The position numbers and the translations under genes were made by a program. Of a DNA stretch of 64,000 nucleotides, positions 49,942-59,062 are shown one piece after another. The stretch's first letter is position 1, and each line of letters begins with the position of its first letter. Location of the stretch: the NCBI GenBank assembly GCA_034430215.1, contig DAOUFE010000044.1, positions 1-64,000 of the forward strand, in the 5' to 3' direction. Origin of the DNA: UBA4782 sp034430215 (GTDB lineage Bacteria > Chloroflexota > Anaerolineae > Anaerolineales > Anaerolineaceae). The notes under the pieces are model-generated. The model made no database searches. It was not told the DNA's origin and saw only the letters and a list, made by a program, of their open reading frames with translations.

Positions 49942-51084
49942 CTAAAGCTTTTGGTAAAGGAATTCATAATAGCGAGGTTCGTTCCAGATGGCTTTGGTTT
50001 TATATTCAAGATGGAACTGGTCAGGTGAGATAGGAAATTCCGAAGATGTCGTTTCTTTGTACCCGTAACCAATTTCTCGCTTGACTTCACTGTTCTCGTG
50101 ATAAAAATATTTCTTTGTCACCCGGCTGATTTGCTTGATGTATTCTTCTACTGTTGGATAGCTCATTTCGGATAAGCTGTGGGTATTCACAAACACATCT
50201 ACCGAAAGATCTTCCAGTTTGGGCAAACAAAAATTAGGCAAAAGGATGAAATCATATATACTGATGTCACCTGATCTGATTAGATCTTTTTGGCGGGTTT
50301 CATCATATAATAAGAACCGTTTCTCAGGGAAAGACATCATAAGATAGTATTGTGCGATCATGAGCACTTCGGGAAGGTCGAAATTGATACAATGCACATC
50401 GGGGTTGGATGTCATCAGGTAATAAAGCAGTCCTCCAAACCCTCCGCCGATTTCTGCAACAACTGGCTTCTCAATGCCCTGGATGAGTTTGTTGACTTTA
50501 TCCGCGTAATAATTCAAACTACAGGATGACCCGGTAATGATCACCCCATCTTCTTCACAACCAAAAGGGTTACCCACACCTGAAAGCTTCAGGGATTGAA
50601 GAGATTCTCCTGGGAAGGTAGATTTCCAGACTTCTAAATCTGTGTGAACAGCATATGCCAGTTCTTTTTTATACATATTGCGAAGGATAGCATTCCTGGT
50701 TGAAACCTCATGAAACATATTTGCCTTGAGGATGGATAATGCTCCATTATTCCTGAAGAAGTTCCTTAACAGTTGCGCCAATGTGTCAATATCTTTCTGA
50801 TGAGCTGCTTCGATGAACTCTTTTCTTTTCTCCAGAATCTGAGGCTTCCATTTATGCCCAGGTTGGTACGCCTGGGGTGCAGAAGGCGCATCTACTTCGG
50901 CATAAAGATAAGAGTCTATGATCCTTTGAATAACTTCTCTTTCGTGGTTAGAAATTAGACTGGTATTCTTGCGATCCGCGAGTCCCGGACCAAGGTGATT
51001 GAGGTTTAATGTATGAGCACGAAAAAATTTCATGTTAATTAAAATATATCTGTTGAGAAAATGAATTAACTTTTTAATTTTCAT
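49942..51084 (-). CDS. Putative sugar O-methyltransferase
   Basis: 380 residues. The SAM-binding motif is KPVVAEIGGGFGGLLYYLM (about 205-223), followed by NFDLPEVLMIAQYYL and later YDFILLPNFCLPKLEDLSVDVFVNTHSLSEMSY, typical of the family of putative sugar O-methyltransferases in surface-glycan gene clusters. The N-terminal 190 residues are helical and unassigned. It is followed by a glycosyltransferase-like gene, and no other glycan genes are nearby. The ATG at 51084 has only a weak upstream site. Confidence 0.65.
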   Translation of the reverse strand: MKIKKLIHFLNRYILINMKFFRAHTLNLNHLGPGLADRKNTSLISNHEREVIQRIIDSYLYAEVDAPSAPQAYQPGHKWKPQILEKRKEFIEAAHQKDIDTLAQLLRNFFRNNGALSILKANMFHEVSTRNAILRNMYKKELAYAVHTDLEVWKSTFPGESLQSLKLSGVGNPFGCEEDGVIITGSSCSLNYYADKVNKLIQGIEKPVVAEIGGGFGGLLYYLMTSNPDVHCINFDLPEVLMIAQYYLMMSFPEKRFLLYDETRQKDLIRSGDISIYDFILLPNFCLPKLEDLSVDVFVNTHSLSEMSYPTVEEYIKQISRVTKKYFYHENSEVKREIGYGYKETTSSEFPISPDQFHLEYKTKAIWNEPRYYEFLYQKL

Positions 51085-51248
51085 TGCTCATCACAAGAAG
51101 TCAGGATAAATTATTGTATCATTTCAGAAAAGAATACGATAATTTTAAAACGCTTGTAATCCAGGTGGGGGAGATAGTCGATCCAATCAAGCATTAAGAA
51201 CAAAGAATTTCATCGCTTTACGCAATTCTGGAATATATATATTTTTGC

Positions 51249-52805
51249 TCAGCTAATTATCCAGCAGTTTCGACCTGATTCTTTGGAGATATAGAGAGCC
51301 ATATCTGCTCGTTTATACACTTCTTCTATAGTAACAACAGAATTAATTTTCGTCACAATCCCGCCTGATGATATGGTGACATGCCCAAATGAGCTGTTGG
51401 CATGAGTTAAACCTAAAGCACTTACTTCATTGACAAGCCGTTCAAGCACTTGTTGTAAATCATCCGGAGAAGTCAAGATCAGCATGATGACAAATTCCTC
51501 TCCACCCACACGAAACAGCAGATCAGTAGAATTTCTCAGGCAGTTCTTTAAAACGGCAGCGACTTGACGAAGAATTTCATCGCCTGCCAGATGACCATAT
51601 AAATCGTTATATTGCTTAAAATGATCGATATCAATTACCGCAACACCAAGAAATGCATTTTCTGGAGCATTCTTTTGTAACATTGCTGGAGATAGTTCAT
51701 CAAAACTGCGGCGATTCAGCATTCCTGTCAAATTGTCATGGATAGCCATGAACCTTGCAGAACGCATGTTTTGATAGGTGATGATGATCAAATGGATACA
51801 GAAAAACACAAAAAGAAAAATAATGATTTCATCGGCAGACGCTTTTGCTGCATTTAGTCTTATCTGTGATTCATCAACTTCAAGAATTACATTCCAATTT
51901 ACTTCACTGAGGGGGAAAATTGCATAATACTTTCCATCAATTATTGATAGTTCACCGGGTTGGAACCTGGAAATATCGAGAGAAAATTCTTTATCGATTG
52001 AGCTCGCAATGCTTTTCCCAGTAGAGTCAACCAGATAAGAGATAGTATTTTGCGAAGTGCCACTTTTTAAAATCCATTGAAGATCTGATGACAGGATGTC
52101 AATACTTAACACTCCTAGAAAATGATCATCCTCATATATAGGGATGCTGACTGTTACCATACTGCCAGCTCCCGCTTGATCCTCATAAAGCGACGACCAG
52201 ACCAGCTTTCTTTCCGGATCATTTTCTGGCAATGCTATGGTAAAGTATTCAGTTTCATGAAGAACATCTTTATAAAAGAACTCATTGATCGGAACACGAG
52301 GGTACATATAGATGAATTTATGCGCTGAAGTATAGTAGACCCATGGTAAAGTTCTGTTGTTTTTTATTATTTGCTCAAATGCGGGGGATAAACTCAGTGC
52401 CATATCCATTTCCCTGGCAAGGGGAGTTCCTGGGATAGGGATTTCTCCAAAACCTGTAAGATTTCCGATTTGCTCTTCACTTTTCCCTTCGGGAAGACTT
52501 AATGAAAACCCTCCGTATTGTTGGACTGGAATGAGATCAGAAGTGGTTATTTCATTCGGGATAATGTCACCATCAATAACGCTTTGCGCTTCAGCTGCCA
52601 ATATTTTCAAGCTTATTGTCTGCACATTCAATTCATGATCAAAAGATGCAGCTATTTTCAATCCCCGATTTTGAATCTGTTGAATTTCATTTTTTCTATC
52701 TATTTCAAAAGTATTCAAAGCAAAATAAGCTGATGCAATCAAAATCATTACGCAAAAAATATGAATAAACCAATAAAATATTTTAGATGTATAGATATCT
52801 TTCAT
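51249..52805 (-). CDS. Membrane-bound GGDEF diguanylate cyclase
   Basis: 518 residues. Membrane helix 1 (about 10-30), an extracytoplasmic sensor of about 270 residues that looks like a double-Cache domain (WVYYTSAHKFIYMYPR, GVLSIDILSSDLQWIL), helix 2 (about 325-345), and a C-terminal GGDEF domain (about 360-518) with DIDHFKQYNDLYGHLAGDEIL and the active-site GGEEF in FRVGGEEFVIML. It should make cyclic di-GMP in response to an external small molecule. The inhibitory-site arginine of RxxD is displaced (NSTD), so feedback control may be weak. Monocistronic. Confidence 0.9.
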   Translation of the reverse strand: MKDIYTSKIFYWFIHIFCVMILIASAYFALNTFEIDRKNEIQQIQNRGLKIAASFDHELNVQTISLKILAAEAQSVIDGDIIPNEITTSDLIPVQQYGGFSLSLPEGKSEEQIGNLTGFGEIPIPGTPLAREMDMALSLSPAFEQIIKNNRTLPWVYYTSAHKFIYMYPRVPINEFFYKDVLHETEYFTIALPENDPERKLVWSSLYEDQAGAGSMVTVSIPIYEDDHFLGVLSIDILSSDLQWILKSGTSQNTISYLVDSTGKSIASSIDKEFSLDISRFQPGELSIIDGKYYAIFPLSEVNWNVILEVDESQIRLNAAKASADEIIIFLFVFFCIHLIIITYQNMRSARFMAIHDNLTGMLNRRSFDELSPAMLQKNAPENAFLGVAVIDIDHFKQYNDLYGHLAGDEILRQVAAVLKNCLRNSTDLLFRVGGEEFVIMLILTSPDDLQQVLERLVNEVSALGLTHANSSFGHVTISSGGIVTKINSVVTIEEVYKRADMALYISKESGRNCWIIS

Positions 52806-52989
52806 GAGGGGGGAATTAGCACTTCAGATAATTTACTGATAAAAGGTGTCTTTCTGAAGAATTAGGGTTTACAACAATTAAACATTATCATAAAAATATT
52901 CAAATTCACATAAATTTCCCGTAAAGCTTTTCATATTAAACCCGCTTTTTCTTTACCATATATAATGGCTGTATCAGGAGGAAAATTCT

Positions 52990-54444
52990 GTGAATAAATC
53001 ACTGATGTCAGTACTAATAATCATTTTTCTTTTTCTAACTTTTCTTCTTAATCCTACAAACGCAGCCACTGCCCCATCCAAAGAGATAGATTTTGACGCG
53101 TTGGATTCTGTGATCGAAGCTCAAATGGCAAAGCATTCACTACCAGGTGTGGCAGTTGCAGTAATCGAAAAAGATCAGGTGGTTTATCTAAAAGGGTATG
53201 GTGTGGATGGCAATGGTGATCCGATCACACCGCAGACGCAAATGTTGATCGGCTCACAAAGTAAATCTTTTACTGCATTGGCAATTGCTCAACTGGTAGA
53301 ACAGGGCAAGCTTGATCTGGATGCAACTGTACAAACTTACATTCCCTGGTTTCGGGTAGCGGATGAAACGGCTTCCTCCCAGATTACGATTAACCACCTT
53401 TTGCACCATACCAGTGGTCTTTCTGACTCGGGGTTTGGTGTTCTTGTTCCTAATGGCGCAACGCTTGAACAGGCGGTGCGTTCGCTAGCAAAAGCCAGAC
53501 TTACTGCGCCAGTGGGTGTGAAGCATCAGTACTTCAATATGGGGTACAGTGTACTTTCATATCTTGTGGAAATTGCCAGTGGTAAAACCTATGCTGAATA
53601 TGTTCGGGAAAATATTCTGCTTCCGCTAGGTATGAATTCATCCATCGCTGATACAACAGCTTACAGCGATATTCCACGAGGGTTCACCCGTGTGTTTAGT
53701 TTTCCCATGCCAATGTCGGAGGATATCCCAAGTTATGGGGCAGGTGAAGGGTTCATCATCTCCACTGTGGAGGATATGGCAAAGTATGCTGCCGTTTTCC
53801 TTAATGAAGATTCAGGGTTGGTTTCAACCGAAATGATGAACCGCATTTTAACACCTGGATCAGGTTCGTATGGAATGGGTTGGTACATCTTCGATAGTGG
53901 CAACAAAATAATTCATGGCGGTGCAAACCAGACCTTTCGCACCGAAGTCAATATTTATCCAAATAGAGAACGAGCATTTGTTTTGCTTAGTAATGAAGGT
54001 TACCAGGTTGACCATTTTCTATCCGCAGGGCAACTGACCTCCAGTGTAGAAGCGGTCATATTGGGAAACACTCCATCACCGGTTTCTCAAGGTTGGTCGG
54101 TAAAATGGGTAGGATGGGGATTGGGGATTATTGTCCTTGCGCTCCTCATCCTTGAAACCCGGAATTTTCTCGCTCTACGACATTGGAAAGAACGGATACA
54201 AAATTTTTCATCTGTAAAAAAAACATGGGATGTTGCGATCAGCTTCATCATCCCAACGGTTATTATGATCGTTGTTTTTTGGCAGGTAAGCAATTTTTAT
54301 GGTGATCGGTTTAATTTAATTACCAGTCTGGCTTACATGCCCAAAGGTATGCCAGATATATTCATCCTGATACTGGTTGGATCATTACCCGATTACATTC
54401 AGGGAATCATAAAAATTTTCCTTGTGAGTTCAAAAAAGGCATAA
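52990..54444 (+). CDS. Class C beta-lactamase-family serine hydrolase
   Basis: 484 residues from a GTG with AGGAGG upstream. Signal peptide (about 1-26), then the penicillin-binding-protein-like catalytic domain with SxxK in LIGSQSKSFTALAI (Ser about 82), YxN in HQYFNMGYSVL (about 178) and HGG in KIIHGGANQTF. The last ~110 residues contain three or four membrane helices, so the enzyme faces outward and is membrane-anchored. Targets could be peptidoglycan fragments, D-amino-acid peptides or esters; lactam resistance is not implied. A TATAAT at 52961-52966 is a possible -10 box. It stands alone. Confidence 0.87.
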   Translation: MNKSLMSVLIIIFLFLTFLLNPTNAATAPSKEIDFDALDSVIEAQMAKHSLPGVAVAVIEKDQVVYLKGYGVDGNGDPITPQTQMLIGSQSKSFTALAIAQLVEQGKLDLDATVQTYIPWFRVADETASSQITINHLLHHTSGLSDSGFGVLVPNGATLEQAVRSLAKARLTAPVGVKHQYFNMGYSVLSYLVEIASGKTYAEYVRENILLPLGMNSSIADTTAYSDIPRGFTRVFSFPMPMSEDIPSYGAGEGFIISTVEDMAKYAAVFLNEDSGLVSTEMMNRILTPGSGSYGMGWYIFDSGNKIIHGGANQTFRTEVNIYPNRERAFVLLSNEGYQVDHFLSAGQLTSSVEAVILGNTPSPVSQGWSVKWVGWGLGIIVLALLILETRNFLALRHWKERIQNFSSVKKTWDVAISFIIPTVIMIVVFWQVSNFYGDRFNLITSLAYMPKGMPDIFILILVGSLPDYIQGIIKIFLVSSKKA

Positions 54445-54457
54445 GCTCTACACTACC

Positions 54458-54949
54458 TTAGAAAATTCCTGCAAGCTGTTTCTGCACCTCAGCAACCCTG
54501 TCGGAATATATCAGTTCGATACCTTTTTGTTTTAAGTTGGCAAGAATTTCTGATGTCAAAGTGTTTGAAAATTCCACGATTGTAAGGATCATTTCTGGAT
54601 CATCATCCGCGGCACTGCGGTTCAAGGAAAATTTACCGCATTCTAAACATTGGTGTACGATCATCAGCTCACCCTGTGAGGGTGCGTAACGGTTCCTTGC
54701 GCGTTTGAAAGTGATCCCTATGGGATGCATCCCAGCTTTGCAAGCGGATAAGCGATCACCGGGTTCGAAAAGATCGAGATGACGAGACCACAGACAATAG
54801 GGACAATGATTCCGGTTTTGAACTCTGCTGATCAATGCAGAAGCTGAAACCGGTAGATGGCAATGCATACAGGAAAAATCGTAGTTAAGCGGGTAAAGTT
54901 TATGCTTTCGAAAGAAGCTATTCTTTTGATGTTCAACGCAAGCTTTCAT
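54458..54949 (-). CDS. RNHCP-domain protein
   Basis: 163 residues from the ATG at 54949 (AAAGAG 8 bases upstream); a TTG six bases earlier is possible. The defining RNHCP sequence lies in SRVQNRNHCPYCLWSRHLD (about 41-59), with further Cys in DFSCMHC and QCLECGKFSLNR, giving a zinc-binding, RNA-associated-looking fold of unknown function. It overlaps the stop of rsgA, and RNHCP-rsgA pairs are known from other bacteria, suggesting a ribosome-assembly role. Confidence 0.82.
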   Translation of the reverse strand: MKACVEHQKNSFFRKHKLYPLNYDFSCMHCHLPVSASALISRVQNRNHCPYCLWSRHLDLFEPGDRLSACKAGMHPIGITFKRARNRYAPSQGELMIVHQCLECGKFSLNRSAADDDPEMILTIVEFSNTLTSEILANLKQKGIELIYSDRVAEVQKQLAGIF

Positions 54950-54951
54950 GA

Positions 54952-55881
54952 TCAATTCTCTTTTGTCAGATATAAAAAACTTCGGTAACGATATGGGCTG
55001 ATTTCACCGCACGTAACAGCCTGGCGTACGGCGCAGCCCGGCTCTTCATCATGATGGCAACTGAGTCCAAAACGACAGGTACCCAGATAGGGGCGCATTT
55101 CCGGAAAATACCGGGCAAGGTCTTCTCCTTCAAAACCCCAAAGACCAAACTCCCTTAAGCCAGGAGTATCCATCAACATTCCACCCCCGAGCATAGGGAA
55201 TAACTCTGAACCGGTTGTGGTATGGCGTCCTTTGCCGGTATATTCGCTGACTCTACCAGTTCGGATATGGAGTGCTGGTTGGAGCGAATTAAGGATCGAG
55301 CTTTTTCCAGTTCCAGATTGCCCTGATAGGGCAGCAATTTTGCCGGTCAACATTGCCTGGAGGTTCTCCATGCCTTGACCGGTAAGAGTGCTGATCTCAA
55401 TCACGGGATAGCCAACCTTGCGGTATTCATCCAACACTTCCTTTAGATCACGATGAGTATTTCTGCATTCTTGCTCCATTTGATCTATTTTGTTAATGCA
55501 GATCAAGACAGGGATGTCTGAAGCTTCTGCTGAAACCAGACACCGATCCAACCAGTTCCATTTTGGAGCAGGTTCACGAGCAGCCAGTACCGGTACCAGC
55601 AGATCCAGGTTGGCAGCTAAAAACTGGGGTTGATCGTATCCTGAAGGTTTGGAGCGAGCTGCTCTGCGAACCAGAACATTCTGGCGTTCGAGCCGCTCGA
55701 TGATCTCTCCCCCTTTGGAATAACGAAAGTAGACGATTTTATCTCCAACTGCAAGGTCACCATGAAAGCTGGAAGGTAAAGTACAGTTTAAATATTCTCC
55801 ATCTTCCCAAACGGTGTAGATAGGTGGATTTTTTTTGATCAAAACCCCCTGATTAAGAGGGGATATATTTGTTAGTTTCAT
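54952..55881 (-). CDS. rsgA: Ribosome small subunit-dependent GTPase RsgA
   Basis: 309 residues. N-terminal OB fold (about 1-70), then a circularly permuted GTPase with G4 ICINKIDQ (about 127) before G1 SGQSGTGKSSILNSL (about 182) and G3 MDTPGLREFGLW. The C-terminal zinc knuckle is CRFGLSCHHDEEPGC (about 265-280). It binds the 30S subunit late in assembly and helps release maturation factors. ATG preceded by AAGGATTACAACA. The RNHCP gene is translationally coupled to it. A terminator hairpin only 18 bases upstream of the ATG suggests attenuation. Confidence 0.95.
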   Translation of the reverse strand: MKLTNISPLNQGVLIKKNPPIYTVWEDGEYLNCTLPSSFHGDLAVGDKIVYFRYSKGGEIIERLERQNVLVRRAARSKPSGYDQPQFLAANLDLLVPVLAAREPAPKWNWLDRCLVSAEASDIPVLICINKIDQMEQECRNTHRDLKEVLDEYRKVGYPVIEISTLTGQGMENLQAMLTGKIAALSGQSGTGKSSILNSLQPALHIRTGRVSEYTGKGRHTTTGSELFPMLGGGMLMDTPGLREFGLWGFEGEDLARYFPEMRPYLGTCRFGLSCHHDEEPGCAVRQAVTCGEISPYRYRSFLYLTKEN

Positions 55882-55898
55882 TGTTGTAATCCTTAAAC

Positions 55899-55955
55899 AA
55901 AAACCAGCCCGGGGTTTCCGTGGCTGGTGGGTGGTTCGATGGTTTCCGCATTATA
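55899..55955 (-). promoter_or_regulatory. rsgA promoter -10 and leader terminator (attenuator)
   Basis: Minus strand: TATAAT (55955-55950) with no clear -35, followed by a stem CCAGCC/GGCTGG (55927-55922 with 55909-55904) and a TTTTTG run ending at 55898. The T-run abuts the rsgA ribosome-binding site, so a short leader could switch between termination and readthrough. Confidence 0.6.
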
Positions 55956-56003
55956 GAACAGAGAAAATTTTAGATTTCGGTAAAAGCAGAAGCCAATTTA
56001 AAA

Positions 56004-56164
56004 CAAAAAAGCCACGGAGTGAGGAAAACTCCGTGACCTGATATTGATGATTTAAACCAAAATCAGGCGTAGTTTCGGAAGTTCTTCCACACAACGTCTA
56101 TTTGCAAATGGATTACAACTTGGCTAAATACCAAAAACACCGTTCCTTGTTCTAGCTTTTCAGC
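56004..56164 (-). ncRNA. Candidate small RNA (or long 3' UTR)
   Basis: On the minus strand a promoter-like TTGACG (56200-56195), 18 bases, TAAAAT (56176-56171) is followed by about 160 bases without an ORF. These end in the terminator CACGGAGT/ACTCCGTG (56035-56028 with 56020-56013) and TTTTTT. Internal hairpins are readable: GGAA-GAAC-TTCC and CTGAT...ATCAG. It could instead be the 3' UTR of the alpha/beta hydrolase gene or a long rsgA leader. I could not match it to 6S, SRP or tmRNA. Confidence 0.4.
56013..56035 (-). terminator. Terminator of the candidate RNA/hydrolase transcript
   Basis: CACGGAGT and ACTCCGTG enclose a 7-base loop; the minus strand then reads GGCTTTTTTGTTTT, a strong intrinsic terminator. 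Confidence 0.85.
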
Positions 56165-56170
56165 ATCAAA

Positions 56171-56200
56171 ATTTTATCACTACTTCTTTTTTGTCGTCAA
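56171..56200 (-). promoter_or_regulatory. Putative promoter of the candidate small RNA
   Basis: TTGACG and TAAAAT, each five of six consensus matches, spaced by 18 bases on the minus strand, lying 32 bases after the alpha/beta hydrolase stop codon. Confidence 0.5.
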
Positions 56201-56231
56201 GGATTAATATTTCAATGGAAGCCTGATCGAC

Positions 56232-57383
56232 TCAATTACCATCAGAGAGTAAATTGGTACCAGCTAATACATCTTCCAGGATTATCTGTTGTAATTTTTC
56301 CGGTTCCTCAAACATGGGGCTATGGGCAGAATTTTCAAAAGTATAGAACCCTTTCACTGGTGCTTGGAGTTTTTCGAAGTACTCTTTTGCCAATGGATAA
56401 GAACAGGTGTAGTCATATATGCCGTGAAAAAAGTAGACAGGAATATCCAACTCAGGCACTTTTAAAGACAAATCTGTGATCAACATTTCATTCCAGACAA
56501 TGCTCACCCCCGCCTGGGATTTGGCACGCCACATGTTGATTTTCTCCTTCAAGGTGTATTCCCGGATAGCCAGTGATGGAAAAAATATCCCGGTGAAAAC
56601 AGAATCCATATCATGAGTGGTACCAATCCCCAGGAGATGCATGGCAGGGTCACGTAACTTAATGTAGCCATCTGGCGTACCTTCAGCCATTGTGACGGGT
56701 GCTGCTTCAAGTTTTTGCACCATTCGTTGGTTACCATTTATTTTAAATTGTTGCAGCATGTACTCATAAGCCAGTTGCTCTGATCTCAATTGGAAAGACA
56801 TCTGTGCTTCACCAAGATAAGCGTAGTAAAGATCTGGCGCCCGCGCAGCAGCTTGAATACCGATAAAGGTTCCTCCAGAATGACCCATGATGTAAATCTT
56901 GTCTTTCTTGAAGCGGTCGCGCAGGTAATTCGTTAAAACCAATGTGTCTGAAATCAACTGATCCATGGTCATTGACTCACGAGGAATATCAGGGCTGTAA
57001 GACATGCCGGAGCCACGTTGCTCCCACCAGACAATCGTGAATAACTCTTCCAATCCGGTTGGGTATTTCTTTGTCAAGAAAAAATCCGGCATTCCACCAT
57101 GCAGGTATAACAATACAGGATTGGATACGTTTTTACTCTGAATGAACATACCCTGTTCTACGCCATTGATGGTGACGAAGACCTTTTCCGAAAGACTTCC
57201 AGAAAGAATATTTCCAGCATCATCGACGAATGGTTCAATTTTTCCTGGGCTTAATACCAGCAAGATCCCTGTGGAAATAATCAAACAAGCCAGAACAAGA
57301 ATAAAAGGTATCCACATAATATACCCTCCCTTTCGTACGACAGATGGATGAAATAGTCTTTTCGATTTAATACTTGCCATCAT
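56232..57383 (-). CDS. Membrane-anchored alpha/beta hydrolase (prolyl aminopeptidase-like)
   Basis: 383 residues from the ATG at 57383, which has GGAG 5 bases upstream; the open frame runs on to 57437 without support. One N-terminal membrane helix (about 22-45). The hydrolase fold has the oxyanion motif LYLHGGMPDFF (about 107), WWEQRGSGMSY, the nucleophile Ser in IMGHSGGTFIG (about 180) and His in FENSAHSPMFEEPE near the end. The arrangement resembles the S33 proline iminopeptidase branch. The substrate is unknown, and the active site probably lies outside the membrane. Confidence 0.82.
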   Translation of the reverse strand: MMASIKSKRLFHPSVVRKGGYIMWIPFILVLACLIISTGILLVLSPGKIEPFVDDAGNILSGSLSEKVFVTINGVEQGMFIQSKNVSNPVLLYLHGGMPDFFLTKKYPTGLEELFTIVWWEQRGSGMSYSPDIPRESMTMDQLISDTLVLTNYLRDRFKKDKIYIMGHSGGTFIGIQAAARAPDLYYAYLGEAQMSFQLRSEQLAYEYMLQQFKINGNQRMVQKLEAAPVTMAEGTPDGYIKLRDPAMHLLGIGTTHDMDSVFTGIFFPSLAIREYTLKEKINMWRAKSQAGVSIVWNEMLITDLSLKVPELDIPVYFFHGIYDYTCSYPLAKEYFEKLQAPVKGFYTFENSAHSPMFEEPEKLQQIILEDVLAGTNLLSDGN

Positions 57384-57409
57384 AAAAACTCCGAGTGTAA
57401 ATAAAATAA

Positions 57410-57628
57410 TCATCTTCTTTCTCTGCGTAAAAAACAAACGATGACAGGATTTATAAGATATTGCAGATTGGAGATATGGGAATCTCGTTTTGAAAAGTTC
57501 TCCAAAATGTGGATCAACTGGTGGATCATTTCGTTGATCCGCTCCAGGCTGTGATTGGAGCGGATCGCGTAACGGTGTTCCAGAGGAAAGCCAAAGACCA
57601 TGATTCCTTCAGCGGGATTTTCTTTCAT
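57410..57628 (-). CDS. Small hypothetical ORF, doubtful
   Basis: A 72-codon ORF starting MKENPAEGIMVFGFPLEHRYAIRSNHSLERIN. I recognise no family and see no ribosome-binding site. Upstream in the same frame, past one stop, is a start-like stretch MNRRKQTIGDFVSLQKAIH, so this could be the remains of a broken gene or chance coding. Confidence 0.25.
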   Translation of the reverse strand: MKENPAEGIMVFGFPLEHRYAIRSNHSLERINEMIHQLIHILENFSKRDSHISNLQYLINPVIVCFLRRERR

Positions 57629-57634
57629 ACTCAA

Positions 57635-57937
57635 ATAACTTCAGCACTGAAGAGGCGACCTATGGATAGCTTTCTGCAGTGATACAAAGTCGCCGATGGT
57701 TTGTTTTCTTCTGTTCATGCCTGGCTTTTCGTTGGGCATCATGTTTTCATTGAAAGGTGCTGAACTTCTTTACTCGTCTAAAAACTTCTATGCAGATGCC
57801 TGAAGCTACAAAAACAGCCATATTTCGTCCAGACATGCCTACCGAACTCTCCCATAGACGTCACTCGCATGACCTGAATCTATAAAGAAATTGGATTCCA
57901 GTAATGCCTTGCTAGTTTCCTTTATATTTAATTCCTC
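57635..57937. other. Intergenic stretch between hypothetical ORF and second hydrolase
   Basis: About 300 bases with no convincing ORF, RNA or terminator. On the minus strand short open pieces are broken by stops, which fits a decayed gene, but I cannot name it. Confidence 0.4.
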
Positions 57938-58954
57938 TCAATTCTTTCCTAGCAAAACAGCATTTGTGATCTCGACGATCCGGTTCACCTGGGTAATATA
58001 AATAAAGTGGCTGCCATCCACTACTTCATATTTTGCTTGTTCACCGATTCGTGCAAGGTGGTTGTATTGATATTGTTGAGGGGTCAGATTTGCCTTCTTA
58101 AGCTGTGCGTTTGTTGTTTCAAAGGTTTGTTTGGAAATAATTTTGAAATACGGTATAGATTTCGGAAAAGGAAGATCCATGGTTTGCTTTATGAATTCTG
58201 CTGAATTCGAAAGCTGCTCAAAAATGTTGTCATTCATGGTAAAGCCGGCATATACCAGTGAATCATTGATCTCTTTATCTGTGTATCCATTGGAAAGCAG
58301 ATCCTGTTTATTTACTGAAACTGGGCCAAGCAGAGAAGTGATACCTAACGCCTGTTGAACTTTTGCAATAGGGAGCATCGATTTCACAAAAGCGGGCATT
58401 TCTTCATAGTATGCAGTAGAGGTACTATCGAGGGCGATGATTGCTTCTACTTCTTCGGGGTACTTTGCAGCGTAATATTCGCTATAAACACCAGAAATTG
58501 AATGTGGCATTAAAACAAATGGAGGTGTAAACCCAGCCTTCGTTAATGCAGCCCTTGTTTCTTCGACATAGTTTTCGACGGTTCGAGGTTTTGATGTCTC
58601 ACTACTAAAGCCGATTCCAAAATATTCAACACACACTACCGTGTAATTTTCGCTAAGCTTTCGCATGAGTGGAGAAAAATCTGCAGATGGAAGGGCTACG
58701 CCCAACCCTGGAAGTAATACAACTGTTTTCTCGCCATTTCCCATTGAAAAAACATGCATTTGTCCATCATCCACGTTAATGAGTTGTCCATATGGTTTTA
58801 TCTGTTCCTTTTTTTCCTTGAAGTATGTGGCGTGAAGGATTGTTCCAGAAAGCAGAAATACAGCAATTACTATAGCAAATACTGCCAGGATCTTTAATAG
58901 CATTTTTGCTCCTTTTTTCGATTTGGTTTGATTTGTTTGCGTTTTTGAATTCAT
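57938..58954 (-). CDS. Alpha/beta hydrolase with N-terminal membrane anchor
   Basis: 338 residues. Lys-rich N-terminus, one membrane helix (about 20-42), then an alpha/beta hydrolase: VVLLPGLGVALPSADF (oxyanion region, about 73), nucleophile Ser in LMPHSISGVYSEYYAAKYPEEV (about 149), Asp in IIALDSTSTAYY and the terminal His in VVDGSHFIYI (about 318). A general lipase/esterase or peptidase-like enzyme, probably acting outside the membrane. ATG with AGAGAG upstream. It differs clearly from the hydrolase at 56232, so this is not a recent tandem duplication. Confidence 0.82.
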   Translation of the reverse strand: MNSKTQTNQTKSKKGAKMLLKILAVFAIVIAVFLLSGTILHATYFKEKKEQIKPYGQLINVDDGQMHVFSMGNGEKTVVLLPGLGVALPSADFSPLMRKLSENYTVVCVEYFGIGFSSETSKPRTVENYVEETRAALTKAGFTPPFVLMPHSISGVYSEYYAAKYPEEVEAIIALDSTSTAYYEEMPAFVKSMLPIAKVQQALGITSLLGPVSVNKQDLLSNGYTDKEINDSLVYAGFTMNDNIFEQLSNSAEFIKQTMDLPFPKSIPYFKIISKQTFETTNAQLKKANLTPQQYQYNHLARIGEQAKYEVVDGSHFIYITQVNRIVEITNAVLLGKN

Positions 58955-59062
58955 TGGTGACTCTCTTTCTCTTTTTCTTGTGAAGATAGATTCTGAATAA
59001 GAAATCCATCTAGCATACGCTTTTCTGCAAATCAGGTTGCAGCATTCGATTAATTTTGCGCT

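Noticed and set aside
56004..56164. 6S, SRP or tmRNA identity for the candidate RNA
   Set aside because: No SRP GGAAGGAAGCAGC-type loop, no tmRNA tag or tRNA-like ends, and no long 6S-like closing helix could be built.
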